Source: Phaeocystidibacter luteus
GTDB taxonomy: Bacteria > Bacteroidota > Bacteroidia > Flavobacteriales > Schleiferiaceae
Direction: 5' to 3'
NCBI RefSeq assembly: GCF_008933115.1
Contig: NZ_WBVO01000002.1
Span: 62,001 to 126,000, forward strand
Length of the DNA stretch: 64,000 bases
Numbering within the stretch: position 1 is the stretch's first letter; the number at the start of each line of letters is the position of its first letter. The notes beneath the pieces were generated by a model that saw only the letters and a program-made list of their open reading frames with translations, was not told the DNA's origin and did no database searches. The position numbers and the translations under genes were made by a program. Shown here piece after piece: positions 1-9,349 of this stretch.

Positions 1-1398
1 CCACTTCATACGAGCTATATGACACGGGCGGAGTACGGTGTGAATGCCGACCTCTACAGCATATTAGCCTTTCTCATGGTGCTGCTTACCTATGGCTTTG
101 AGACAGGGTTCTTCAGATTCACAGAGAAGTACAAGGATAAATCCGATCTCGTTTTTGCTACTGCGACCCGCAGTATCCTCGTTTCAACCGCATTCTTCTT
201 AGGTGCCGTTTTTCTTTTCGGTGATTCTATCCTCAAGGCAATGCGCTATGAGGATCATCCCGAGTTTCTCTTCCTGCTCCTGGGGATCATATCTGCAGAT
301 GTCATCGCCGCAGTTCCTTTGGCAAAGCTTCGAAGCGACCGCAGAGCAAGGCGATTTGTGCGAAATCGATTAACTGTTATCGCCATTAACATCCTCATGA
401 ACTTGTTCTTCTTCATGCTCTTGCCAGAATTGGCGAAAGGCACCGGAAGTACGGCCGAGTGGGCGAAGGGTATGATGGATGTGGATAATCTGGTCGTTTA
501 TGTGCTCGCCGCCAACATTATCGCCAACGCCGCTATGCTATTGGATTTAGCACCTATCATTTGGAAGGTTCGCAAGGGGTTTGATTGGCAGATTTGGCGC
601 GAGATGTTCAAGTTTTCATTCCCACTCATGCTGGCCGGCCTTGCAGGAGTTGCGAATGAGATGATCGACCGACAGTTCATCAAGTATCTTCTACCTAAGG
701 ATGTTGCGGAAACCCAACTCGGTATTTACTCGGCAATCTATAAGCTCTCTATTGCACTTGTGCTTTTCAATCAAGCATTCCGTTACGCAGCGGAACCACT
801 CTTCTTCTCTGAAGGAGCAAAGGGAACGGATCGAAAGCTTTTCGCACAAATTCTGCGAGCCTTCACCATTGTTATGTGCTTTGGCCTGGTAACTGTCCTC
901 GCTTTTGCCGACCCACTTAAAGAGCTCTTTATTCGCGATGATTCGTTCTGGGTAGGGATGGATGTTCTCCCAATCCTGCTACTCGCCAACGTGATTCTGG
1001 GTCTTCACACAAATATCTCCATCTGGTACAAGCTGGCCGACCGCACCTCCTTCGGTATGGTCATCACGGGGATTGGTCTCGTATTCACCATCGGATTAAA
1101 CGTGTATTTGATACCGAAGATTGGAATCATGGGTGCGGCCTGGGCAACACTTGCTAGTTACTCGGCTATGGCGGCTTCTTCGTACTTGTTCGGACAGAAG
1201 TATTACCCTATTCCATATCCGATTGGAACCATCCTGCTTTACCTTTTTATTTCATCGGTATTGGGCTATCTTGCCTTCGAATACGCCAGACCAGACTTTC
1301 TCGTTCAATTGGGCTGCATTTTAGCCTTTGTGGCAACCGTAGCATTTAACGAACGCAAGCTGATACAACTGGTAAGCGAACGCATTAGAAAAAGATGA
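1..1398 (+). CDS. Wzx-like polysaccharide flippase (5' partial)
   Basis: Integral membrane protein of the MATE/Wzx (polysaccharide biosynthesis) superfamily, expected to flip lipid-linked glycans across the inner membrane. The frame is open to the first base of the window: PLHTSY is encoded before the first ATG at 19, so the N-terminus lies outside. About 465 codons are visible, with many hydrophobic segments and a C-terminal block of paired helices typical of the family. The last codon overlaps the start of dut (ATGA at 1395-1398), so the two are co-transcribed. Position ahead of a sugar nucleotidyltransferase supports a role in surface glycan export; the substrate cannot be inferred. Confidence 0.85.
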   Translation, partial: PLHTSYMTRAEYGVNADLYSILAFLMVLLTYGFETGFFRFTEKYKDKSDLVFATATRSILVSTAFFLGAVFLFGDSILKAMRYEDHPEFLFLLLGIISADVIAAVPLAKLRSDRRARRFVRNRLTVIAINILMNLFFFMLLPELAKGTGSTAEWAKGMMDVDNLVVYVLAANIIANAAMLLDLAPIIWKVRKGFDWQIWREMFKFSFPLMLAGLAGVANEMIDRQFIKYLLPKDVAETQLGIYSAIYKLSIALVLFNQAFRYAAEPLFFSEGAKGTDRKLFAQILRAFTIVMCFGLVTVLAFADPLKELFIRDDSFWVGMDVLPILLLANVILGLHTNISIWYKLADRTSFGMVITGIGLVFTIGLNVYLIPKIGIMGAAWATLASYSAMAASSYLFGQKYYPIPYPIGTILLYLFISSVLGYLAFEYARPDFLVQLGCILAFVATVAFNERKLIQLVSERIRKR

Positions 1399-1832
1399 TG
1401 AAGGTAAAGTTGATTAATAAGTCACACCACGCCACACCTCAATATGCCACCCCGCTTTCTGCTGGGCTCGACCTTCGAGCTAATCTCGAATCTCCGATTG
1501 ACCTCAACCCAGGTAGCCATACGTTGGTAAAAACTGGTCTGTTCATGGAGCTTCCGGCAGGATACGAGGCTCAGGTTCGTCCGCGCAGTGGATTAGCCTT
1601 CAAACATGGAATTACCGTATTAAACAGCCCGGGGACAATCGATGCAGATTACCGCGGCGAGATAGGCGTGCTCCTCATCAATCATGGAAGCAATCCCTTT
1701 AGAATTGAAGATGGAGAGCGCATCGCTCAGCTTGTTATCGCAAAGCATGAGCAAGTTACTTGGGAAGAAGTTCCCGCATTAGAAGAATCCGACCGCGGAA
1801 GTGGTGGATTTGGATCAACCGGAAAATCATAA
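1395..1832 (+). CDS. dut: dUTP diphosphatase
   Basis: Trimeric dUTPase that hydrolyses dUTP to dUMP and PPi, keeping uracil out of DNA and feeding thymidylate synthesis. All five family motifs are visible in 145 residues: [12 protein letters not shown] near residue 20, PRSGLA near 62, [14 protein letters not shown] near 80, GERIAQLVI near 106, and the C-terminal arm [10 protein letters not shown]. Length is normal for the family. The start ATG overlaps the flippase stop. The same gene order (flippase, dut, nucleotidyltransferase, TPR, DUF4292, EnvC) is familiar from other Bacteroidota. Confidence 0.97.
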   Translation: MMKVKLINKSHHATPQYATPLSAGLDLRANLESPIDLNPGSHTLVKTGLFMELPAGYEAQVRPRSGLAFKHGITVLNSPGTIDADYRGEIGVLLINHGSNPFRIEDGERIAQLVIAKHEQVTWEEVPALEESDRGSGGFGSTGKS

Positions 1833-1849
1833 GCTTAACCCGTTTACTC

Positions 1850-2857
1850 ATGAAGATTATTGTACCAATGGCCGGTAGAGGTAGCCGCCTCAGACCTCAT
1901 ACGCTCACAGTACCAAAACCACTCATTCCCATCGCTGGTAAACCAATCGTTCAACGATTAGTGGAGGATATCGTGAAAGTTGCCGGACAGAAAGTTGAAG
2001 AAATTGCCTTTGTTATTGGCGATTTCGGCAAGGAAACGGAAGATCATCTCATCAGCGTTGCCGAATCTCTCGGTGCCAAAGGGTCAATCTACCATCAAGA
2101 TGAACCATTGGGAACCGCACACGCCATTCTGTGCGCAAAGCCATCTATCACTGGTCCGTGTGTTGTAGCCTTTGCCGACACACTATTCCGTGCTGACTTT
2201 ACGCTCGACACTTCTAACGACGGAGTGATCTGGGTGAAACGCGTAGAAGATCCGAGTGCTTTTGGTGTAGTGAATATGGATGATGAAGGCACAATCACAG
2301 AATTTGTAGAAAAGCCTACTGAATTTGTGTCTGATCTTGCCATCATCGGGATCTACTTCTTCAAAGATGGAGATAACCTCCGCGATGAGCTTCAGTATTT
2401 GATTGATAACAACATTACCGATAAAGGCGAGTATCAGATTACAGATGCGCTCGACAATATGAAGAACAAAGGGCTCAAGTTCAAGCCCGGCAAGGTGGAT
2501 GAATGGATGGATTGCGGTAACAAAGACGTTACAGTAGACACCAACAACCGCATTCTCACTTTCTTGAAAGATGAGGAGAACCTAGTTTCCGATGATGTGG
2601 TTCTTGAGAACTCCAAAATCATTGAGCCATGCTACATTGGTAAAGGTGTGGTTTTGCGCAATTCTACTGTTGGTCCGCACGTTAGCGTGGGGAACGGAAC
2701 CGTTATTGAGAATTCGAACATTAACACGACCATCATTCAAGAAGACAGCGTGGTGTCGAACATGAACTTGGAGAATTCCATGATTGGTAACAAGGCTGTT
2801 CTCGACGGTAATTTCAAATCAATCTCACTCGGCGATTACTGCCGTTTGGAATCTTAA
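1850..2857 (+). CDS. Sugar-1-phosphate nucleotidyltransferase
   Basis: Nucleotidyltransferase of the glucose-1-phosphate thymidylyltransferase / mannose-1-phosphate guanylyltransferase type, making NDP-sugars for surface polysaccharide. The start at 1850 puts the nucleotide-binding signature (MAGRGSRLRP, then VPKPLIPIAGKPI) at the N-terminus; the longer open frame from 1760 would overlap dut and add unrelated residues. The catalytic domain spans about residues 1-235 (YQITDAL, MDCGN visible), followed by a left-handed beta-helix tail with hexapeptide-like IENS/LENS repeats (about 255-335), which usually mediates oligomerisation. The sugar and nucleotide specificity cannot be read from sequence alone. 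Confidence 0.92.
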   Translation: MKIIVPMAGRGSRLRPHTLTVPKPLIPIAGKPIVQRLVEDIVKVAGQKVEEIAFVIGDFGKETEDHLISVAESLGAKGSIYHQDEPLGTAHAILCAKPSITGPCVVAFADTLFRADFTLDTSNDGVIWVKRVEDPSAFGVVNMDDEGTITEFVEKPTEFVSDLAIIGIYFFKDGDNLRDELQYLIDNNITDKGEYQITDALDNMKNKGLKFKPGKVDEWMDCGNKDVTVDTNNRILTFLKDEENLVSDDVVLENSKIIEPCYIGKGVVLRNSTVGPHVSVGNGTVIENSNINTTIIQEDSVVSNMNLENSMIGNKAVLDGNFKSISLGDYCRLES

Positions 2858-2861
2858 TTAT

Positions 2862-4586
2862 TTGAAGCTAAGCTCAGTATTCATATTGATTTTCGCGCTC
2901 AGCGGCGTTATCGCACCTGCTCAGGAAGATACGCTCGAGGTGCGCATCCCAGATGCCGAGCTTTCTGCCGAAACGCAGTACCGATTTGCGCAGGCCTTCT
3001 TCGAAGCTCAGAGACTCAAGTCTATCGGAAATGAAGAGGAGGCTTTTAGCGCATTTATGAAGTGTGCCGAAATCAACCCGAACCATCCCACTGTGAACTT
3101 CGAGCTTGGCAACTATTACCTCAATGAAGGGAATACAGCCAAGGCAAAGGAGTATTTGAATAAAGCCTTGGCAGTCGACGACAGTAATGTTTGGGTGGCA
3201 CGTTCGCTTTGGGAAGTTTCAAAACGAGAGTTTGATAAATCAGCAGAAGCAGAAGCCCTTCGAAGGTTGATGCGACTAGACGAAGCCAATCCCGAATACA
3301 TCTGGGAAATGGCGATGGTGCATTTAGAAATGGGAGAGCCCGATTCGGCCATCGCAAAGATGGATCGCCTCGAAGTTCTGTTGGGACCAAACACGGCGCT
3401 TACCGATCAAAAGATTCGCATTTATTTGGACGAAGGAGATTATGCATCAGCCGAAACCTTGCTCAAGGAGGCGATTCAAAAGTTTCCGAATCAGTCTGAA
3501 TACAGGGGTCGACTTGCCGAGTTTTACAAGCAACTGGGACGCAAGGATGAGGCCATCCAAGTTTTTCAAGAGATTCTCGAAATCAACCCGAATGACCCTA
3601 GAGCTCACATGCAAGTGGCCGAGATGTTGTTCACTCAAAACAAAGTGGATAGCGCTCAGTACCACCTGCGTAAGGCCATTGGTAGTAAAGACTTGGGGAT
3701 AGATCCAAAAGTGGGCGTCATGGGAGTGTTCATGCAGCTCGCAGATTCGCGCCCAAGTGTACTCCCATTTGCATTCGAAATGCTCGACACCATTATTTCT
3801 GTTCACCCGCACGACCCCAAGGCCTATGTGCTAAAAGCAGACTTCTCCATTAGGGCGAATAGGCCGATGGAGAGTAGGAATCTGTGGCGGAAAGCGACCC
3901 GGCTTCCGGGAGGAGATAAGTGGGTTGTGTGGCAAGAGATATTGAAAACCGATGCCCAATTAGCGTGGTGGGACTCTTTGCAAGTGGATGCTGAAAACGT
4001 TTTAGAGCTATATCCAAATCAACCAGGAGGATATTTCTTCCTGGCAATTTCACACTTAGAACGTCAGCAATACGATGAGGCCATTGCCGCTTTAGAAGAC
4101 GGCGAGCTATACGCCATGGGCAGTCCAGAATTGCATCAGCAGTTCATTATGGAGTTGGCAAGGGCACATCACTTGGCTGGAAATTATGATGAAAGCGACG
4201 ACTACTTTAAGCAGCTCGTCGACCGAAATCAGTACGATGCCTTGGCCCGTAACAATTGGGCATACTATTTGGCATTGAGAGAAGAGAAGCTGGTCTTTGC
4301 CATGAATTTGATAGATCAAGCCATAGAACTTCGTCCGCATGAAGCCAACTTCTGGGACACTAAGGCTTGGATTTACTATCGCATGAAGAATGACGAACGC
4401 GCCTTCGAAGCCATTGAGAAAGCAATCGAATATGGCGGGAGCTCTTCGCCAGACATCATGGAGCATAGAGGTGATATTTTATCCGCTTTAGGAAGAATGG
4501 ATGAGGCCCGATCAGCTTGGAATAGAGCCATCCAGTTGGGTGGTAATGCCGATCGAATTAGACAAAAGTTAGATGCGCTACAGTAA
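2862..4586 (+). CDS. Periplasmic tetratricopeptide repeat protein
   Basis: A 574-residue protein with a signal peptide (hydrophobic LKLSSVFILIFALSG, cleavage near PAQ) followed by TPR-like helical pairs across most of its length, e.g. NPNHPTVNFELGNYYLNEG and NPNDPRAHMQVAEMLFTQ. It probably acts as a periplasmic scaffold. I chose the TTG at 2862, which lies 4 bp after the nucleotidyltransferase stop and places the signal peptide at the N-terminus; the ATG at 2784 would overlap that gene by 74 bp and add 26 residues ahead of the signal. The gene ends inside the next one (14-bp overlap). Its partner is unknown, but the neighbours suggest envelope biogenesis. Confidence 0.85.
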   Translation: MKLSSVFILIFALSGVIAPAQEDTLEVRIPDAELSAETQYRFAQAFFEAQRLKSIGNEEEAFSAFMKCAEINPNHPTVNFELGNYYLNEGNTAKAKEYLNKALAVDDSNVWVARSLWEVSKREFDKSAEAEALRRLMRLDEANPEYIWEMAMVHLEMGEPDSAIAKMDRLEVLLGPNTALTDQKIRIYLDEGDYASAETLLKEAIQKFPNQSEYRGRLAEFYKQLGRKDEAIQVFQEILEINPNDPRAHMQVAEMLFTQNKVDSAQYHLRKAIGSKDLGIDPKVGVMGVFMQLADSRPSVLPFAFEMLDTIISVHPHDPKAYVLKADFSIRANRPMESRNLWRKATRLPGGDKWVVWQEILKTDAQLAWWDSLQVDAENVLELYPNQPGGYFFLAISHLERQQYDEAIAALEDGELYAMGSPELHQQFIMELARAHHLAGNYDESDDYFKQLVDRNQYDALARNNWAYYLALREEKLVFAMNLIDQAIELRPHEANFWDTKAWIYYRMKNDERAFEAIEKAIEYGGSSSPDIMEHRGDILSALGRMDEARSAWNRAIQLGGNADRIRQKLDALQ

Positions 4587-5361
4587 GCACATATCCGTAA
4601 TTGCACTCCTGTTTTTGGTTGCCGCTTGTGGACCAAAAGAGTTGCTCTTCGACGTATCCACAGATTCGGTTGAAGAGAAAGACTTCTTTTCAGCCATGCG
4701 AACAAGCCTCGATTCTGCCAACGTGGTGGAGTTTGTAGGTTCGGCCAATTACGATTCTCCAGACCAAGAGGTTTCCTTCGGATACACCATTCGCATAGCA
4801 AGGGATAGCGTGATTTGGATGGACATTACAGATCCGTATGTTGGGTTGAAGCTAGCGCGAGCTGTGATTTATCCTGATAGCGCAGTGATGTACAATCGAT
4901 TTGAAAAGTCATGGATGGCTGGAGGAGCAGAGGTTGTGAAAGAGGCCTTTGGGGTTAGTTTGAATTTCTACCACCTTCAAGCTGTTCTTTTGGGTGAACC
5001 GATGTTTATTCCAGAGAAGAGTGATGATATATCCTTATCGGTAGAGCCGGGGATAGTATTGGTAGACGCGATTGGTGATCCGGCAGACTCACTGTTTCAG
5101 TATACATCACCCGTGTATCAGTATAAATATGGCTATGTGCGCGGTCTACCTCTTACGAGACAGTCTATTAATGACAGTCTAAGAAGTGTCGATATCAATT
5201 ATACCTATTTAGAAACGGATACCGGTATTCCGTATGACGTGATGTTAATGCTGAACTGGGATGGCAAAATATCAATCCAATTCAACCACAGAGATGTGTT
5301 GAGAGATGTAGATTTGTACATTCCTTTTAGCGTACCAGATGGATATGAGCGCATTCGCTAA
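4573..5361 (+). CDS. DUF4292 lipoprotein
   Basis: A 262-residue lipoprotein. The signal peptide ends in a lipobox (LFLVAAC, Cys near residue 19), so it should be lipid-anchored in the periplasm or outer membrane. The rest resembles the DUF4292 family of Bacteroidota, a LolA/LolB-like beta fold: SVIWMDITDPYVGLKLARAV and the ending LYIPFSVPDGYERIR look typical. Overlaps the TPR gene upstream and the EnvC-like gene downstream, so it is translationally coupled to both. The function is not established; a part in lipoprotein or envelope assembly is an inference from fold and context. Confidence 0.85.
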   Translation: MRYSKHISVIALLFLVAACGPKELLFDVSTDSVEEKDFFSAMRTSLDSANVVEFVGSANYDSPDQEVSFGYTIRIARDSVIWMDITDPYVGLKLARAVIYPDSAVMYNRFEKSWMAGGAEVVKEAFGVSLNFYHLQAVLLGEPMFIPEKSDDISLSVEPGIVLVDAIGDPADSLFQYTSPVYQYKYGYVRGLPLTRQSINDSLRSVDINYTYLETDTGIPYDVMLMLNWDGKISIQFNHRDVLRDVDLYIPFSVPDGYERIR

Positions 5362-6700
5362 GTACATTTCACTCGTCTTTATGGCATTGCTTCTGAGCTT
5401 GTCGGCCGTTGGTCAGCAAACGAAGAAGGAAGAGCTTCGCAGCCGAAAGATTCAGCTGCAAGATGAGATCGAATTGGCGAATAAGATTCTCGAAGAAGCA
5501 CGTCAGAATCGCCAGGCGACGGTGACTTCACTACAAACCATCAATCAAAAACTCAGAATTCGAGAAGAGCTCCTCCGTACCATTGACCGTGAAATTGAGC
5601 TTATTGAAGAAGAGATAGAAGAACAAGAGGATCACATTCAATCCTTGAGAAATGAGATTGACACACTCAAGGCTGAGTATGCTGAGATGATCCGTCAGGC
5701 CTACAAGTCGAAATCGGAAACAGGTCGACTGATGTTCGTTCTTTCAAGCCAGAACTTTGCACAAGCGGTACGCCGGGTTCAGTATCTCCGACAGTACAGT
5801 TCATATCGTCGACAACAGGTAGCGGCTATTGAGGAGAGACAAGCGGAGTTAGAGCATGAAATAGATATGCTCAGCCGACAGAAGGAAGAAAAGGAGGGAC
5901 TTCGCGTACAAAAGGAATCAGAGCGCAATTCCATTCTGGCCGAAAGGCAGGAGCAACAGCGCGCCATTGTTGAGCTTCAGGAAACGGAAGGGTCGCTCGA
6001 ATCTCAAATCTCCTCTAAGCAGGCAGAGGCCAACCGTTTGGAAGAAGAGATTCAGAAAATTATCGCCGAAGAAATTCGAAAGGAAAGAGCACGAGCACAG
6101 CGAAAGGCATTGGAAGATAGGGCGCTCTCGGCTGGCTTGGTAAAGGGGACAGACTTCAACGATAGAACCAGCAACTCAAGATTGGAGACCCTCATTGCCG
6201 AAGCACGGGCAAGGGCAACGACGCCAACACCAGAGCCAGAGCCGGCAACGTCTTCTTTTGCTATGACACCTGACGTGGCGAGGTTAGCTCGAAACTTTGA
6301 GGCGAATAAGGGTAACTTACCTTGGCCGGTAGAAAGAGGAATTATCGTTGGTCGATTCGGACGTCAGCCGCACCCAGCGAATCCTACCATTAAAATCAAC
6401 AACCCACACATTGAGATTGGAACGCAGGCGGGTTCTGAAGCCCGTGCAGCTTTTGACGGAGTGGTCATCCGCGTGATTAGAATTCCAGGCTCGCCGTTCA
6501 CGGTCATTGTACAACATGGTAATTACTACACCCACTACGGCAACCTAAGTGAGGTGTATGTGAAGGAAGGGGAGCAGATTACTGCACGTCAAAATCTAGG
6601 TAGGATTTATACAGATCCAGTTGACAGTCAAACTGTTTTGCAGTTCGGTCTTTGGCAGAATGATCAGCTTGAGGATCCATTACCTTGGCTGTCTCGTTAA
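5339..6700 (+). CDS. EnvC-like murein hydrolase activator, degenerate M23 domain
   Basis: A 453-residue secreted protein: signal peptide (residues 1-26), a long charged coiled coil (about 28-255), a proline/threonine linker (about 285-310) and a C-terminal LytM/M23 domain (about 325-450). The M23 zinc site appears lost: the usual GxDI is HIEI, the HLS histidine is Asn in HYGNLSEV, and the closing HxH-type strand reads LQFGLW. That is the pattern of EnvC/NlpD-type activators, which stimulate amidases rather than cut peptidoglycan. Start 5339 overlaps the DUF4292 gene by 23 bp; ATG 5345 is an alternative. Last gene of the envelope operon. Confidence 0.88.
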   Translation: MDMSAFAKYISLVFMALLLSLSAVGQQTKKEELRSRKIQLQDEIELANKILEEARQNRQATVTSLQTINQKLRIREELLRTIDREIELIEEEIEEQEDHIQSLRNEIDTLKAEYAEMIRQAYKSKSETGRLMFVLSSQNFAQAVRRVQYLRQYSSYRRQQVAAIEERQAELEHEIDMLSRQKEEKEGLRVQKESERNSILAERQEQQRAIVELQETEGSLESQISSKQAEANRLEEEIQKIIAEEIRKERARAQRKALEDRALSAGLVKGTDFNDRTSNSRLETLIAEARARATTPTPEPEPATSSFAMTPDVARLARNFEANKGNLPWPVERGIIVGRFGRQPHPANPTIKINNPHIEIGTQAGSEARAAFDGVVIRVIRIPGSPFTVIVQHGNYYTHYGNLSEVYVKEGEQITARQNLGRIYTDPVDSQTVLQFGLWQNDQLEDPLPWLSR

Positions 6701-6727
6701 AAAACTAACTGACTTTTATTGACACAA

Positions 6728-6767
6728 CATTCTGTGGTTTGGGATATATTTAGGCCAAACCAGAATG
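6728..6767. promoter_or_regulatory. Long dyad just upstream of the T9SS gene
   Basis: Left arm CATTCT-GT-GGTTTGG (6728-6742) pairs with right arm CCAAACC-AGAATG (6755-6767): 13 pairs with a 2-nt bulge. The 12-nt centre is A/T-rich (GATATATTTAGG) and resembles a -7 element (TATATTTA). It ends 4 nt before the ATG at 6772. It could be an operator around a promoter, an mRNA hairpin over the start, or a weak terminator of the preceding operon; no T-run follows it. Confidence 0.5.
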
Positions 6768-6771
6768 AAAC

Positions 6772-8082
6772 ATGAGACATCTTGTGAAGACAATTGCCCT
6801 TTTAGGGGTGATGTTGCTTACCCATCGCGGAGCTGCCCAGCTCGTTAGTAGTCAAAGTATTTCCTATTCACCTCAGCCTGTACTCGAATGTAATTCGACC
6901 GGTGCATTAGTGGGTGTTCAAAAGAATTGTACCAACATCGCTTTAAATGGAACAGGGGCTTCAATAGGAGCGGATACGACCACCATTGTGTTAGATTATA
7001 CTTTGGGGCCGATTTGTTTAGGAGCCATAGCGAATGTGACTGAATCAGTTTCAGTAGGTCAGATTCCCTCAACATGCACTACAATTGAAGTCATTTGTAA
7101 CCTGAATGGCACGCTAGACGATATCTCTTATTATCCAATTACGGTTGGTGCTTGCTGCCAAGTCACGGCCGATTTCAATATCATCCCTTCTAATACGATT
7201 TGTATTGGAGATACGGTTCAGTTTGAAAATGCCTCTGCTTCTGCAACGGGCTTCCGATGGTATGAAGGGAGTACATTGGTTTCAACATCGGTTGACCACA
7301 TGGGACTCTTCTCTCAGCCAGGACAATTTCAAATTAGTCTAGTTGCCTATGATACGGCATGTTCAGATTCCATAACGAAAACCATTACCATGGTAGATCC
7401 GTCGGTTGATTTGGGTGCGGATACCGCCGTTTGCTTGTCTGCCGGATACATGCTTAGCGCGGGAGCCAATCGCGATAGTGTAATGTGGTCTACCGGAGAA
7501 ACAACAAATACGATTGTTGTGAATCAACCTGGGACATACCAAGTAACTACGTATACCAACAAGTGTATGGGTGTGGACTCAATCGTTATTTCGGGGTTGA
7601 CAGAGCCCGAGGTTCAATTGGGTGCTGATACGGCCATTTGTGTTGGAGATACGCTTTACCTCGATGTGACACAATCGGGTTCTGCCACCTACTTGTGGAA
7701 CGATGGTTCAACCTCCGCTACTTACGCGGTAGGAGGTCCAGGTCAATATTACGTTATGGTCACTAGCGGCGATGGTTGTATGGCAGCCGACACTATTGAA
7801 GTAACTCTCGACTCTTGCTTTGCGAGTTTGATCGAGAACGAAATTTCACTTTCGATTTATCCCAACCCAACGTCGGGAAGTATTCAAATCAAATCGGAAT
7901 CATTTGATTCAGGAACGACGCTTGAGGTGCTGTCAGTTTCGGGACAGCGCGTGACATTACGCGAGCTGGAAACCGGTGTGGAAGTCCAAACGGTTGACTT
8001 GAGCGAGCTCAATTCTGGAGTTTACATGATTCGAATTTCGAATGAGCTCGGGGCTACGACTCGAAGGATCATTATAGAATAA
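6772..8082 (+). CDS. Secreted T9SS type A sorting-domain protein with PKD/Ig-like domains
   Basis: A 436-residue extracellular protein. Signal peptide (residues 1-23), an N-terminal Cys-containing domain (about 24-130), a PKD-like domain (about 133-210, DSITKTITMVDP), two related Ig-like modules that each begin with LGADTAxC (about 213-345), and a T9SS type A C-terminal sorting domain (SIYPNPTSGSIQIKS to GVYMIRISNELGATTRRIIIE). T9SS cargo crosses the outer membrane and is attached or released with removal of the tail. The ligand or activity is unknown; such Ig/PKD architectures are often adhesive. It stands alone with its own upstream dyad and a downstream terminator. Confidence 0.88.
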   Translation: MRHLVKTIALLGVMLLTHRGAAQLVSSQSISYSPQPVLECNSTGALVGVQKNCTNIALNGTGASIGADTTTIVLDYTLGPICLGAIANVTESVSVGQIPSTCTTIEVICNLNGTLDDISYYPITVGACCQVTADFNIIPSNTICIGDTVQFENASASATGFRWYEGSTLVSTSVDHMGLFSQPGQFQISLVAYDTACSDSITKTITMVDPSVDLGADTAVCLSAGYMLSAGANRDSVMWSTGETTNTIVVNQPGTYQVTTYTNKCMGVDSIVISGLTEPEVQLGADTAICVGDTLYLDVTQSGSATYLWNDGSTSATYAVGGPGQYYVMVTSGDGCMAADTIEVTLDSCFASLIENEISLSIYPNPTSGSIQIKSESFDSGTTLEVLSVSGQRVTLRELETGVEVQTVDLSELNSGVYMIRISNELGATTRRIIIE

Positions 8083-8090
8083 GGGGGAAA

Positions 8091-8130
8091 TACAAAGGCC
8101 GCCCATCTCTCGATAGGCGGCCTCCTCCTC
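8091..8130. terminator. Hairpin between convergent genes
   Basis: GGCCGCC (8097-8103) pairs with GGCGGCC (8116-8122) around a 12-nt loop. On the minus strand the stem is followed by TTTGTATTT, so it best terminates the 8150 gene, but it can also end the 6772 transcript. Confidence 0.75.
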
Positions 8131-8149
8131 AACTCAACACTTGGACGTC

Positions 8150-9325
8150 TTAGAAGACAAATCCTAGTGTTAAACTTGCAGCCTGATAGTCAGGTGTATT
8201 GTAACGCTCTTGGAAGAGTTGGTTCAGGTCGTACTTCGCGGTAACGCGGAAGGCTCCCCAACCAATCTGTCCCATAAGTCCATATCTCCATTGGTTAGAT
8301 AGGAAGTGATCGTCGATATCTTCCTCAATCTTATCTCCGTTGAAATCGCGGTAAACGGTTTCGCGTTCAGAAGAAAGACGCACACCGCCGTATCCACCTA
8401 CGCCAACGTTGAATCCCTTCCCGATACCCTTGCCACTGAAGTCAAGTGAGAACATTACTGGGATGTCCATGTAAACGATATCGAATTCGGTTTCATTGAT
8501 GGTTACGTCAGTTCGTGGTTCGAATACCACTGCTGGCTCACCGCCGTTGTCGTACTTGATTAGAGACTCTTTAGTCTCGAAGTTGTGCCATGAGAAGTTC
8601 AATCCGTACTGGAAGAATACAGGGCTTGTTGATCCGAGGCGAACTTTATGTCCAAACTCTAGGTCGTACGTCCATGAGTCGAAGAAGTCAACTTCAGCAT
8701 CGCCACCCGCGAGTTCCATATTAGAATTATACAAGGTGTTCCAACCGAAGTGGAATCCGAAAATGCCTTCGCTCTTCTTGTAGCCCTTGTCTTCGTCTAC
8801 AATGATATCTTCTTTCACGCGATCTTGAATACGCACACCGTTTTCGTCGATGATGATGGTTTGGTTACCGTTACGGATTTCGGTTCGCTCGCGGTTTTCT
8901 TCCATTTCTTCGGCTCCTCTTTCCCATTGTTCGGCCCAGCTTTCCCACTGCTCCTCTTGGGCTTCGGCGCGATCCTCGTAGGCTTCGCCCCACTCTTCCA
9001 TCATTTCGCCGAGTACTTCTACTTTCTCTTCGAATTCTTCTTCCGCGATTTCAGCTTCTTCTTCAGCTTGCTCTTCGGTGATTTCACCGGCTTCTTTACG
9101 CGCTTCGATGTCGGCCATCTTTGCAGAAAATTCTGCGCTCGCTTCAGCCATTCCTTGCGAGAATTTTGACATCATACCGTTGATGTCTACATCACCAAGT
9201 TGGGTGAGGTCTTCGGAGAGGATGATGATTTCTGAACCGTTAACGTTCACACGCACGGTGTCTTGTGCGAGTCCAGAAATGCTGAATCCTACCAGGGCAA
9301 ATAGTGTTAGAATCAGATTTTTCAT
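8150..9325 (-). CDS. Outer-membrane beta-barrel protein with acidic helical N-terminal region
   Basis: A 391-residue protein with a signal peptide (residues 1-20), a very Glu/Ala-rich predicted helical or coiled-coil segment (about 55-150, runs such as EEQAEEEAEIAEEEFEEKVE), and a C-terminal half resembling a small outer-membrane beta-barrel (alternating aromatic strands, ending QAASLTLGFVF with a terminal Phe). The gene is the last of three in an operon with an ECF sigma factor and an anti-sigma-like protein, 24 bp after the latter. It may be the structural output or the sensor partner of that sigma system; which one cannot be told here. Confidence 0.8.
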   Translation of the reverse strand: MKNLILTLFALVGFSISGLAQDTVRVNVNGSEIIILSEDLTQLGDVDINGMMSKFSQGMAEASAEFSAKMADIEARKEAGEITEEQAEEEAEIAEEEFEEKVEVLGEMMEEWGEAYEDRAEAQEEQWESWAEQWERGAEEMEENRERTEIRNGNQTIIIDENGVRIQDRVKEDIIVDEDKGYKKSEGIFGFHFGWNTLYNSNMELAGGDAEVDFFDSWTYDLEFGHKVRLGSTSPVFFQYGLNFSWHNFETKESLIKYDNGGEPAVVFEPRTDVTINETEFDIVYMDIPVMFSLDFSGKGIGKGFNVGVGGYGGVRLSSERETVYRDFNGDKIEEDIDDHFLSNQWRYGLMGQIGWGAFRVTAKYDLNQLFQERYNTPDYQAASLTLGFVF

Positions 9326-9349
9326 GAGTTCTTGTTTTTGTTGATTTAG

